64,000 nt of DNA from Domibacillus tundrae (GTDB taxonomy: Bacteria; Bacillota; Bacilli; Bacillales; Domibacillaceae). The translations under genes and the position numbers were made by a program. The notes under the pieces are model-generated. The model was not told the origin of the DNA. It did not search any database and saw only the letters and a program-made list of their open reading frames with translations. Positions within the stretch are counted from its first letter, which is position 1; every line of letters begins with the position of its first letter. The stretch lies in contig NZ_LAJA01000007.1 in assembly GCF_000970675.1 (NCBI RefSeq), forward strand, positions 1 through 64,000. Direction: 5' to 3'. Positions 49,334 to 57,408 of this stretch are shown in pieces.

Positions 49334-49350
49334 TTTTTCCCGGCTTTTTA
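49309..49350. terminator. Terminator overlapping the end of ylbJ, between ylbJ and coaD
   Basis: AAAAAGCCGGGAAAAAC and GTTTTTCCCGGCTTTTT form a 17-bp stem with a 7-base loop. The first arm encodes the last residues of YlbJ and the stop codon is in the loop. The convergent coaD stop is adjacent, so the hairpin likely serves both genes. Confidence 0.88.
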
Positions 49351-49351
49351 T

Positions 49352-50415
<1,064 letters not shown>

Positions 50416-50481
50416 GTTTTCAACCTGCCATTCGTTTTCTTCGTTTATGGTATCACAAACGTACAAATGAAATCTATAGCA

Positions 50482-50517
50482 TAAAAAAAGAAACCTCGCT
50501 TCCAAAAAGAGGTTCCT
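50482..50517 (-). terminator. Terminator between the stalk-like gene and rsmD
   Basis: AGGAACCTC pairs with GAGGTTTCT (one G-U) over an 11-base loop followed by TTTTTTT on the minus strand. The stem begins at the stop codon of the upstream 50516-51919 gene. Confidence 0.8.
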
Positions 50518-51919
50518 ACAATCCGTATGACTTTAAGTGAATGGCTTCATCCGTTTCCTGTACTTCAACGAGGAAGATTTTTTGAAACCAAATCTTATCA
50601 ATATATATGATGCCATCCATTTTCTGAAGAGCAGTTTCGTATAAAGCATATTGATGTTCATTTAAAAGCACGCGGTTTTCATTTAAATAAAAATGGTACG
50701 TTTCAAATTCTTTTTTCATCAGCCACTCTTGAGAAGACACTTCCTGAACAGAAAACCCGAGCGCTGCCGCAGCTTCTTTCAGCGGGACATAAAGCAGGCT
50801 GTCTTTTTTCTTCATATGAAAAGGCACACGCGCCTCTTCGACCATAACGGACCGACCGTCAAAAAAGATGAGAGGCACAGTTGGCAACTTGCTGCTTTTA
50901 TTTTTTTCAAAGAAATCCGTTTGCTCACTTTTTACAGCCGACAGTGCCCTGTCGAGTTTTTCAGCGTTCACTTCTTTTCCTTTAAATTGCATGAGCGCCG
51001 TTTCCCATTCTTTTTGTTCTGCTTCAGCTAACACCGCCGCAATTTGCTCATTCATATCTGCCGCTTTCATGTTCATAGGCTGTGTGCTGTAGAGAGATAC
51101 AGCCAGAAACGATGTCATCCATTGCTCTTCTTCCGGAAAAATAAAGTGTTTTTTTACATAGTCATAAATCATCCTTGAACGAATCGTTCTCAAATCGCTT
51201 TCCTGCCTAATAAATGTCAATCCATCAAGCTGTTGTGGTTTTAAATCCTTCGAAATTACGACGGTTTGAGCAATGATTTCTTCTTTAGAAAATGGAGCAG
51301 ACATCGATTCCTCAGACAGATTGACCGGTTCTTTTGCGAAAACGGTAATGTCCGCAAAATTGCTTTGCTTCAACCCATTTTTTTGCCAAAATAAAGGCGG
51401 GCGGTCTGCTTTTCCTTTAAAAGAGTAAAAGTCGATCATTGACAGTTGTTTAGCGGCCGTTTGTTGAATGGAAGAAATCCATTGTCCGCCTCTTTTCGTA
51501 TGATCCGTCAAAAGAAGATCCGTATGAGAAACATCTATATTTTCAAATGAAGCCTGCCAGTTATTCAATAAAAATGATTGTGAAGAGAGCGTAGCTGGAA
51601 TCTGATACTGTATAGTTATAATGCCGCCATTGGCGGTAACTGTACCGGATTGGCCGCCTGTAACACATTTGTCTCCTTTAGAACAGGATACCTCTTTTGC
51701 ATCTGCAGGCAGTTTCATATTCAGTTTCGAATTTTCTGGTAATGATTGAAGCGCCTGTTTAATTAAGAATCCGTCACTCTGCACCTCTATTTCGATCGTT
51801 TGATCCGCCATAATATTTTCAGAAGCACTAGATAATTTTTCATAGCCGATCCATTGAATAGTTAATAAAATCCCGGAGATAATGAGTAATAATACAGAAA
51901 ATGAAAGGACCTTTTTCAC
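50516..51919 (-). CDS. Membrane-anchored stalk-domain (copper amine oxidase N-like) protein
   Basis: A 467-residue secreted or anchored protein with an N-terminal hydrophobic segment (about 5-25) acting as signal anchor, a long poorly conserved middle region containing a Cys pair (SCSKGDKC, about 80) and a C-terminal part (about 375-440) where YVPLKEAAAALGF resembles the copper-amine-oxidase N-terminal or stalk repeat that often binds cell wall. I do not recognise the full-length family. It lies upstream of rsmD-coaD, a place where B. subtilis has no such gene, and has its own terminator. Confidence 0.65.
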   Translation of the reverse strand: MKKVLSFSVLLLIISGILLTIQWIGYEKLSSASENIMADQTIEIEVQSDGFLIKQALQSLPENSKLNMKLPADAKEVSCSKGDKCVTGGQSGTVTANGGIITIQYQIPATLSSQSFLLNNWQASFENIDVSHTDLLLTDHTKRGGQWISSIQQTAAKQLSMIDFYSFKGKADRPPLFWQKNGLKQSNFADITVFAKEPVNLSEESMSAPFSKEEIIAQTVVISKDLKPQQLDGLTFIRQESDLRTIRSRMIYDYVKKHFIFPEEEQWMTSFLAVSLYSTQPMNMKAADMNEQIAAVLAEAEQKEWETALMQFKGKEVNAEKLDRALSAVKSEQTDFFEKNKSSKLPTVPLIFFDGRSVMVEEARVPFHMKKKDSLLYVPLKEAAAALGFSVQEVSSQEWLMKKEFETYHFYLNENRVLLNEHQYALYETALQKMDGIIYIDKIWFQKIFLVEVQETDEAIHLKSYGL

Positions 51920-52022
51920 ATATTCTCCGCCTTTCTTAGGAAATATTACTTATATATATATATCATATCAAAAAAAAATAAAATTGACGATAAATTTTGT
52001 CAAAATTACCTGAACAATTGCG

Positions 52023-52028
52023 TATAAT
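52023..52028 (+). promoter_or_regulatory. Probable -10 element before the DUF7147-type gene
   Basis: A perfect TATAAT lies 28 bases before the ATG at 52057. No good -35 is found at 17 bases; TTGTCA is at 20 bases. The call rests on the -10 and the gene position only. Confidence 0.4.
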
Positions 52029-52056
52029 AGGAATGAAAGAAATGGAGGATATACAT

Positions 52057-52434
52057 ATGATTCAACGATTTATTGAACTGGGAGAAGGATATTCGGACTT
52101 ATATGAACTCATTGATATTGCCGAACGTTCAAATGAGAGAATTGCGCACTTTATTGCGCTGCACTCAAATGAAGCCACCTCGTGTGCCATCATACTTCAT
52201 CCGACGTCGACAGGCAGTTTTCAGCCGATTTATGTGTGCCGCGAAGGAATTCCTAATCCACATAAAAAAGAAAATGAGCGGTTCCGATTATTCGAACAGA
52301 CTGCTGCATCTATTGGCAAACCTGTCATTGAAATGGATGTAAAACCTTCTGTCTTATTTGCAGAAAAGACGCTTTATTACCAATATTTAATCGGTATTTT
52401 GCGCATTAATCATTACCTCCCGCCGCTTTCGTAA
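52057..52434 (+). CDS. Conserved small protein, DUF7147-like
   Basis: A 125-residue protein starting MIQRFIELGEGYSDLYELID, with no signal peptide or membrane segment. It resembles a conserved Bacillaceae family sometimes labelled methylthioribose kinase without evidence; no kinase motif is present. The ATG follows a GGAGG site nine bases upstream, and a longer frame start at 51997 lies before the -10. It is convergent with ylbG and shares a terminator with it. The function is unknown. Confidence 0.75.
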   Translation: MIQRFIELGEGYSDLYELIDIAERSNERIAHFIALHSNEATSCAIILHPTSTGSFQPIYVCREGIPNPHKKENERFRLFEQTAASIGKPVIEMDVKPSVLFAEKTLYYQYLIGILRINHYLPPLS

Positions 52435-52442
52435 AAAGCATT

Positions 52443-52474
52443 AAAAAAGGCCTTGTCATCAGACAGGCCTTTTT
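52443..52474. terminator. Bidirectional terminator between DUF7147-like gene and ylbG
   Basis: AAAAAGGCCT-x-x-GTC and GAC-AGGCCTTTTT form a hairpin with A and T runs on both sides, between two convergent genes. Confidence 0.85.
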
Positions 52475-52475
52475 C

Positions 52476-52751
52476 TTATACCCCAATTTTATAATCGTAT
52501 TCTTTTGCTTTATCCGGACGGGAATTTTCATAATCAACTTTTAAAAATGGCTTTTCGGAAAAATCGATTTTTTTGACGAAAGAAAAAGCCGCCAGTTTTT
52601 CTGCCAAGCCAGGTGCTTCCACGTGATTACAATAAAGCACGGCATATTTCATTTTTTTGGATACGTAATGAACGTTTCCATATTTACGCAATGACTTGGC
52701 AGGCTTCAATGAATGAAGCCACACAATTAATGCTTGTCGTTCCGTTAGCAT
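52476..52751 (-). CDS. ylbG: YlbG family protein (DUF2129)
   Basis: A 91-residue conserved cytoplasmic protein starting MLTERQALIVWLHSLKPAK, with the family features LRKYGNVHYVSKKMKYAVLY and the C-terminal FLKVDYENS. A longer open frame upstream runs into the Cys-rich end of ylbF in another frame and is rejected. It lies 25 bases downstream of ylbF, as in B. subtilis. The function is unknown. Confidence 0.9.
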   Translation of the reverse strand: MLTERQALIVWLHSLKPAKSLRKYGNVHYVSKKMKYAVLYCNHVEAPGLAEKLAAFSFVKKIDFSEKPFLKVDYENSRPDKAKEYDYKIGV

Positions 52752-52776
52752 AATCCATCCCCCGGTTCTTTCATTT

Positions 52777-53217
52777 TTATGCGGAACAACCGCATGAACC
52801 CCCGCTTCCACAGCTGCCGCAGCCACTTGTAAAAACAGAACCCGCTCCCGGCACTTTTACTTGCACTGATACCGAATGGGCAATAAGCAGGCTAATATCA
52901 TCTAAAAGCTGCTGCAGTTCCGTTTCTGCCCGTCTAAATGCCGCGACGTGTTCATCCATATCCATTTCACGCTTCGCTGTGCGCGTCTCCATCATGATTC
53001 GTTTATAATCCGGATGATAGCGACCAAAACGCTGTACATCTTCATATTGTTCTTTCAGTCGGCTAAAAGCAAAAATTTTATATTTAACGGATTCAACCGT
53101 ATAAAGCTTATCGTAACAGTCCCGGTATTGCTTTGCTTGTTCTGAGTGAAGAATCATATCTCCAAGTTCATCTACTGCATCCGTGACATTAATGAGTTCT
53201 ATCGTTGTTGCAATCAT
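52777..53217 (-). CDS. ylbF: YlbF, Y-complex regulator of sporulation, competence and RNase Y
   Basis: With YaaT and YmcA it forms the Y-complex that binds RNase Y and promotes mRNA maturation, Spo0A activation, biofilm and competence. The 146-residue helical protein ends in a Gly/Ser/Cys-rich tail with five cysteines (CGSCGSGGSCGCSA), consistent with the reported [4Fe-4S] cluster binding of the complex. The start at MIATTIELIN follows GGAGGTGACTCAA. Confidence 0.93.
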   Translation of the reverse strand: MIATTIELINVTDAVDELGDMILHSEQAKQYRDCYDKLYTVESVKYKIFAFSRLKEQYEDVQRFGRYHPDYKRIMMETRTAKREMDMDEHVAAFRRAETELQQLLDDISLLIAHSVSVQVKVPGAGSVFTSGCGSCGSGGSCGCSA

Positions 53218-53254
53218 TTGAGTCACCTCCATCCGCTTATTCTACCATATATCG

Positions 53255-54292
53255 TTACATTCCGGTAAAAATTTGTGTGAAATGAGTGCGATAAGCGCCT
53301 GTTCCAAATGATGTGAAGGATTCATCTAAAAGAATGGCCCGATCCTCCTGTGAATTCAGCCATGCTTCCATCGCTGCGGGTGCGTCCATATAATTAGCGC
53401 TGATCATTTCATTCGAGGTGTTAAATGAAAGACCCGCTTCCGTTAAACGCTGCTTTACATTTCCAAATCTCGGTGATTCACGACCAAAATAACCGGCTTC
53501 AAACATGTCCTTGCTATGTGATTTGGCTGACGCTTTTATTTCTGGTGTCCATAGAAGCACCGGCATGCCAGCTTGCTGTCGAACAAAATTACTCATATCT
53601 GCGAGCTGCGCCTCACTTCCACGCTCAATATGCACCCATGCAGACATACCCGGATATGGGACTTCAGGCAATGTCCCTTCATAAACAAGCTCATATGGCT
53701 TTATTTTAAGCAGAACGCCAGCGGTCATAAACCGGATGCCGGACAACGTACCGGTCTGCTGGTCAATATAAAGCTGCGCATAAAAATCACCGATTGGAAT
53801 AAGTGGTCTTATATTTAACTCTTCTTCCGACAGTTCAAAACGGTAATAGCTATCTTTCGCGTGCACAACAATTTCCATTTCCGGATACCGGGAACTAAAA
53901 ATTTCATTAGCAGAGCGTCCAATTGAAAAAGGTACCGTATTTATATCGCCTTTTGCAAAAATCGTCACGACTCGGCCATTTTCAACACCTGCGAGCATGT
54001 ACCGGCCGGCGGATTTATAGACCCACCATTCGTATCCGTATGCTGATGGTTCTTTTCGGACAGGTTCCCCATATTCCTTTACAAGCACATCTACTGACTT
54101 TCCTATTAACGCCCCAGCTCCTTCATCCGGAACCGGATCTACCTTCTTCGGCAGCGCAGGGTCAACCTCCCCGCTGTTGACAGGGGGCGGTGCAGGCGGT
54201 TCATTGCTTTTTTCATCTATCGCTTTATCGGTATAAATGCCGACCAGTATTAAAATTAAAAAAATGACTAAGATTTTAAAAACAGCTCGCAG
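53255..54292 (-). CDS. ylbC: CAP (SCP)-domain protein YlbC with N-terminal membrane anchor
   Basis: Probable extracytoplasmic CAP-superfamily protein of unknown activity. The CAP-associated N-terminal domain (VKEYGEPVRKEPSAYGYEWW) is followed by a C-terminal CAP domain (about 230-345) with SHSKDMFEAGYFGRESP. The first standard start, GTG at 54088, cuts into the conserved part. The open frame continues upstream without a stop through a linker rich in proline and a hydrophobic signal anchor to a CTG at 54292, which has AAGGAG eight bases before it. That start gives 345 residues, close to the B. subtilis length of about 346 as I recall it. Confidence 0.85.
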   Translation of the reverse strand: MRAVFKILVIFLILILVGIYTDKAIDEKSNEPPAPPPVNSGEVDPALPKKVDPVPDEGAGALIGKSVDVLVKEYGEPVRKEPSAYGYEWWVYKSAGRYMLAGVENGRVVTIFAKGDINTVPFSIGRSANEIFSSRYPEMEIVVHAKDSYYRFELSEEELNIRPLIPIGDFYAQLYIDQQTGTLSGIRFMTAGVLLKIKPYELVYEGTLPEVPYPGMSAWVHIERGSEAQLADMSNFVRQQAGMPVLLWTPEIKASAKSHSKDMFEAGYFGRESPRFGNVKQRLTEAGLSFNTSNEMISANYMDAPAAMEAWLNSQEDRAILLDESFTSFGTGAYRTHFTQIFTGM

Positions 54293-54408
54293 ACGATCAT
54301 CTCCTTACATACCCCATCTTTCATCAGTATATCATTCCATATCACCGATTGAAAAAAACTTGTCGTTACACCGTTAAAAATTTGTCACGTTCAATCATTT
54401 CAAGCACA

Positions 54409-54437
54409 TTGCATGAAAGCGCAATTTCGACTATTAT
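54409..54437 (+). promoter_or_regulatory. Possible sigma-A promoter of the YugN-like gene
   Basis: TTGCAT (54409-54414) and TATTAT (54432-54437) are 17 bases apart, 46 bases before the start. The -10 is good but the -35 matches only three of six bases. Confidence 0.4.
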
Positions 54438-54483
54438 GGAAGATGAAGCAAAAAAAGACGAACAGGCAGGAAGGAGTACGTTT

Positions 54484-54840
54484 ATGAAATTTGAAAATAC
54501 GGGTCTTGAAGGCACACAGATTGATTTAAACCAGCTTACACATATTATGGAAGAACACGGCATGGTACTTGCCGGCCAATGGGATTATGAACGTGTTACA
54601 TACGATCGTAAATTTGAATTAAAAGAAGGCGTTTATTATTTGCGTGTCTTCGGTTTCGCTGTCAAAGGAGACGTGGGTGCTGAAGATGCCCTCATTGAAT
54701 TAATGACACCGCTTCTTGGCAAACATTATTATCCGCATGGCATCGAATACGGGGCGGATGAATATTTTCCTGAATCACTCGTGAAAACGTGTGAAAAGCT
54801 GCTTGCAGATATTAAAGCAGAAACCGTTCATTACGTATAA
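54484..54840 (+). CDS. ylbA: YugN-like family protein
   Basis: A 118-residue soluble protein starting MKFENTGLEGTQIDLNQLTH. It has the YugN-like features EEHGMVLAGQWDYERVTYDRKFE and YYLRVFGFAVKGDVG. The ATG follows AAGGAG at seven bases; 45 extra codons upstream contain the promoter and are rejected. It sits between ylbC and the cta genes, the ylbA position in B. subtilis, so I use that symbol by position. The function is unknown. Confidence 0.8.
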   Translation: MKFENTGLEGTQIDLNQLTHIMEEHGMVLAGQWDYERVTYDRKFELKEGVYYLRVFGFAVKGDVGAEDALIELMTPLLGKHYYPHGIEYGADEYFPESLVKTCEKLLADIKAETVHYV

Positions 54841-54841
54841 G

Positions 54842-54880
54842 AAAAAAGCTTTCCTCCGTCAAAGAGGAAAGCTTTTTTTA
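54842..54880. terminator. Bidirectional terminator between the YugN-like gene and ctaM
   Basis: AAAAAAGCTTTCCTC and GAGGAAAGCTTTTTT form a 15-bp stem with a 7-base loop between two convergent genes; A and T runs are on both sides. Confidence 0.9.
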
Positions 54881-55342
54881 TTCTCCGCCAAGAATGGCCT
54901 TGAAAACCGATGTCGTCGGACCGCCTGAGTAAAATACATATAGGAGCAAATAAACAGCCACACCGGTAATCGCCGTAAAAAACCAGATGATGCTCGTATA
55001 TGGCCCGATTTTACGGTGAAGTTTTAAATTATTTTTCAATCCGCTTGTAATGGATACAATTCCAAACACAGCACCTGTTGTCGCTAAACAAATATGAAAA
55101 ATCAAAAAGACAGTATAATAAATCTTTATATCATCCGGTCCGCCAAAAGCGGTATTGCCAATAAATAAAGTCCGGCTGACATATATAGTGAAAAAGGTTA
55201 AAGCAAAAACGCCTGCCAGCAACATTGTTTTTTTATGTTTTTCAACTTTACGCTGCTTAATCTGTGCCCAGCCGATCGCAACAAATATCGCACTTAAAGC
55301 GATGAAAAAGGTGCTGATCGTTGGTAAAATAGGTAACGACAT
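54878..55342 (-). CDS. ctaM: DUF420 membrane protein CtaM (YozB family)
   Basis: Small membrane protein of 154 residues with four hydrophobic segments, needed for maturation of heme-copper oxidases in Staphylococcus (CtaM) and Bacillus (YozB). The DUF420 features KHKKTMLLAGVFALTFFTIYVSR and HICLATTGAVFGI with KLHRKIGPYTSIIWFFTAITG are present, including conserved histidines. It is placed next to ctaG in the caa3 cluster, which supports the assembly role. Confidence 0.9.
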   Translation of the reverse strand: MSLPILPTISTFFIALSAIFVAIGWAQIKQRKVEKHKKTMLLAGVFALTFFTIYVSRTLFIGNTAFGGPDDIKIYYTVFLIFHICLATTGAVFGIVSITSGLKNNLKLHRKIGPYTSIIWFFTAITGVAVYLLLYVFYSGGPTTSVFKAILGGE

Positions 55343-55372
55343 GAAAATTCCTCACTTCCGTTATGTAAACCT

Positions 55373-55401
55373 AAGGAAACGGACAACCGTTTCCTTTTTT
55401 T
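55373..55401 (+). terminator. Plus-strand-oriented hairpin between ctaM and ctaG
   Basis: AAGGAAACGG and CCGTTTCCTT form a 10-bp stem with a 4-base loop followed by TTTTTTT only on the plus strand. No plus-strand gene ends here, so it would stop antisense transcription; on the minus strand it is a hairpin without a good T-run. Confidence 0.55.
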
Positions 55402-55415
55402 GTGAATACATTGAT

Positions 55416-56315
55416 TTATTTATTGTGACGTGCCAAAGCCGCTTCTGTTATTTTATCCGCGTCTTCTTCCTCTTTGCGGAACCAATCAAAGAAAACTTGT
55501 GCAAGAACAACGCCATATACAATTTCCTGAATGATCTTCATGACAATACCGCCTGTTTTCTGATCTTCAACAACGGCCATATTAGAAAATAATTCAGGCC
55601 CACTTAAATTCAAGCCCGACAGTGTAGATGATGGGACACACAGCTCCATCGCCTTCAACCACGCAGTTCCATCCGAGTACGTTGCATAAAGTGGACTTGA
55701 TGCAAAAATAATTAAGGCACATGCAGGTGTTAATAAAATGCCATTCGCAAAAATATAGCCGATCTTCTTTAAGCCATCAAGTCCTTTGCTTTCCGGCTGC
55801 TCATTGACAAGCGGCCACCACATGCAGATCGCCAGGAAAAATAAAATGACCGTGTACAAGCTGTGCAGCGTCTCGCTCATTTTAATAAAATCAAAAATAA
55901 GCGGAATGTGATAAAACGAAAACATTCCATTAAATAAAATAAGCGCAATAAGCGGACGCGCTGCAAATGCAAAAACATGTTTTACAACAGGCAGCTGAGT
56001 TACCGGCTTCCATACCCACCATGGAATGGCTTTAATGAGAATCGGAGGTATAACAAGATAAAGAACAGCCATTTGAACCATATGGTACGTCATCATAATA
56101 TGCCCCATTAAATCGAGCGGTGAGCCTTTTACAGCATACAAAATTAACATGGCGCTTAAAAAAAGCAGTGACTGACGTTTTGTGAGCGGTTCACTGTCTT
56201 TAAAGTCTCCCCGCCATTTGACCGTAACGAAAAAGTACAATACTGTCATAAACAGCAGCACAACAATAAAATACGGACTCCAAAGAGCTGGAAATCCGAA
56301 AATGCTGATCGGCAT
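55416..56315 (-). CDS. ctaG: Cytochrome c oxidase assembly factor CtaG
   Basis: Membrane protein of about 299 residues with seven or more hydrophobic segments, from the Bacillus CtaG (caa3_CtaG) family, needed for active caa3 oxidase, probably in CuB insertion. Conserved parts include DLMGHIMMTYHMVQM and a C-terminal EDQKTGGIVMKI. The start at MPISIFGFP follows GAGGTGAATAGG; a GTG three codons upstream overlaps the ribosome binding site. Confidence 0.93.
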   Translation of the reverse strand: MPISIFGFPALWSPYFIVVLLFMTVLYFFVTVKWRGDFKDSEPLTKRQSLLFLSAMLILYAVKGSPLDLMGHIMMTYHMVQMAVLYLVIPPILIKAIPWWVWKPVTQLPVVKHVFAFAARPLIALILFNGMFSFYHIPLIFDFIKMSETLHSLYTVILFFLAICMWWPLVNEQPESKGLDGLKKIGYIFANGILLTPACALIIFASSPLYATYSDGTAWLKAMELCVPSSTLSGLNLSGPELFSNMAVVEDQKTGGIVMKIIQEIVYGVVLAQVFFDWFRKEEEDADKITEAALARHNK

Positions 56316-56404
56316 CCTATTCACCTCATTTTTTTGGCGCTCCCTTTATTATACCGCGGTAAAAACCGGGTGACAACGCCATGTATTGACAAGTTAATGA
56401 CAGA

Positions 56405-56438
56405 AAAAAGTGTTCCCCTTATGCGGGAAACACTTTTA
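56405..56438 (-). terminator. Terminator after ctaF
   Basis: AAAAGTGTTTCCC pairs with GGGGAACACTTTT over a short loop, followed by a T-run on the minus strand. It separates the ctaBCDEF unit from ctaG. Confidence 0.85.
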
Positions 56439-56442
56439 TTTC

Positions 56443-56775
56443 TTACCACCAGATAATTGTCACGAACGTAAGAATTGTCAAGAATGCAACAAGCATGCCT
56501 GAATACATAAATAGCTGCGGTGCTTCGTGCCCTTTATGACTCATATGCATGAAGTAGTAAAGTTGGAAAATGACCTGCACAACAGCAAGCAGCAGAACAA
56601 ATGGCACGATAAACCATTTAGAAAATCCAGCGCCCACCGCTGCAAACGCAATGACCGTAAAGAAAATCATCATCGTAAATGTCACGACTTGCATTCTCAT
56701 CTCTTCTGCATGCTTCTTACGGCGATATTCGTACGTAACTTTAGGATCACCTGAATTTGGGTGTAAATTCGCCAT
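56443..56775 (-). CDS. ctaF: Cytochrome caa3 oxidase subunit IV (CtaF)
   Basis: Small subunit of the aa3/caa3 oxidase. The 110-residue protein has three membrane segments and the family core LAVVQVIFQLYYFMHMSHKGHEAPQ (about 63). It is three bases downstream of ctaE and is the last gene before a terminator. Confidence 0.94.
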   Translation of the reverse strand: MANLHPNSGDPKVTYEYRRKKHAEEMRMQVVTFTMMIFFTVIAFAAVGAGFSKWFIVPFVLLLAVVQVIFQLYYFMHMSHKGHEAPQLFMYSGMLVAFLTILTFVTIIWW

Positions 56776-56778
56776 TCT

Positions 56779-57408
56779 TTATCCCACCATTCCCATTAAG
56801 TATACGACCGTAAAGATGAATACCCATACGACGTCAATGAAATGCCAGTATAAGCTCGCTAAGTAAAATTTCGGTGCGTTGTAAAGATCAAGTCCGCGTT
56901 TTGCGTTGCGGACCATTAATGCAATGATCCAGGAAAGACCAAATACAACGTGACCGCCATGGAAGCCGACCAATGTGTAAAAAGCTGATCCAAATGCGCT
57001 GCTCGTAAACTTATGCTCATACTCATGGTAATAATGATTGAACTCATAAATTTCACAGCCAAGGAACGCCAAGCCAAGTGCCACGGTGATAAAAAGCCAC
57101 TGCTGCATTTTCTTGAAATTGTAGTTTTTCATATGATACATCGCAAAAACAGACGTTAATGAACTTGTTAAAAGAAGCATCGTCATTAAGAAAACGAGCG
57201 GCAGTTCAAATAAATCCGTTGCTTTTGCATGTGTATCACTCGGCACACTATCTTTCAGTGCTAGGTATGTTGCAAACAAAGAAGCGAATAAAACCGTCTC
57301 GCCTCCCAGGAAAAACCAGAATCCTAAAAACTTGTTTTTACCTTCAAGCGTTGCCTGCTCAGGTGATTCGGGCCACGTTCGCGGCGTGAATTTTTGTTCA
57401 GCTGCCAT
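56779..57408 (-). CDS. ctaE: Cytochrome caa3 oxidase subunit III
   Basis: Integral subunit III of 209 residues with five hydrophobic segments. The motifs FLGGETVLFASLFATYLAL (about 32) and GFHGGHVVFGLSWIIAL (about 148), followed by YWHFIDVVWVFIF near the C-terminus, are typical of bacterial subunit III. It overlaps ctaD by one base. Confidence 0.96.
   Translation of the reverse strand: MAAEQKFTPRTWPESPEQATLEGKNKFLGFWFFLGGETVLFASLFATYLALKDSVPSDTHAKATDLFELPLVFLMTMLLLTSSLTSVFAMYHMKNYNFKKMQQWLFITVALGLAFLGCEIYEFNHYYHEYEHKFTSSAFGSAFYTLVGFHGGHVVFGLSWIIALMVRNAKRGLDLYNAPKFYLASLYWHFIDVVWVFIFTVVYLMGMVG

Noticed and set aside
51950-51970. AT dinucleotide run as a possible origin or curved-DNA site
   Set aside because: It is only a short TA repeat between two divergent genes; no DnaA boxes or other origin features surround it.
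52752-52826. Extended start of YlbG
   Set aside because: The extension overlaps the cysteine-rich end of ylbF; the family length of about 90 residues fits the internal ATG.
52817-52858. Gly/Ser/Cys-rich end of YlbF as a low-complexity artefact
   Set aside because: The cysteine-rich tail fits the known Fe-S cluster binding of the YlbF-YmcA-YaaT complex, so it is kept as part of the gene.
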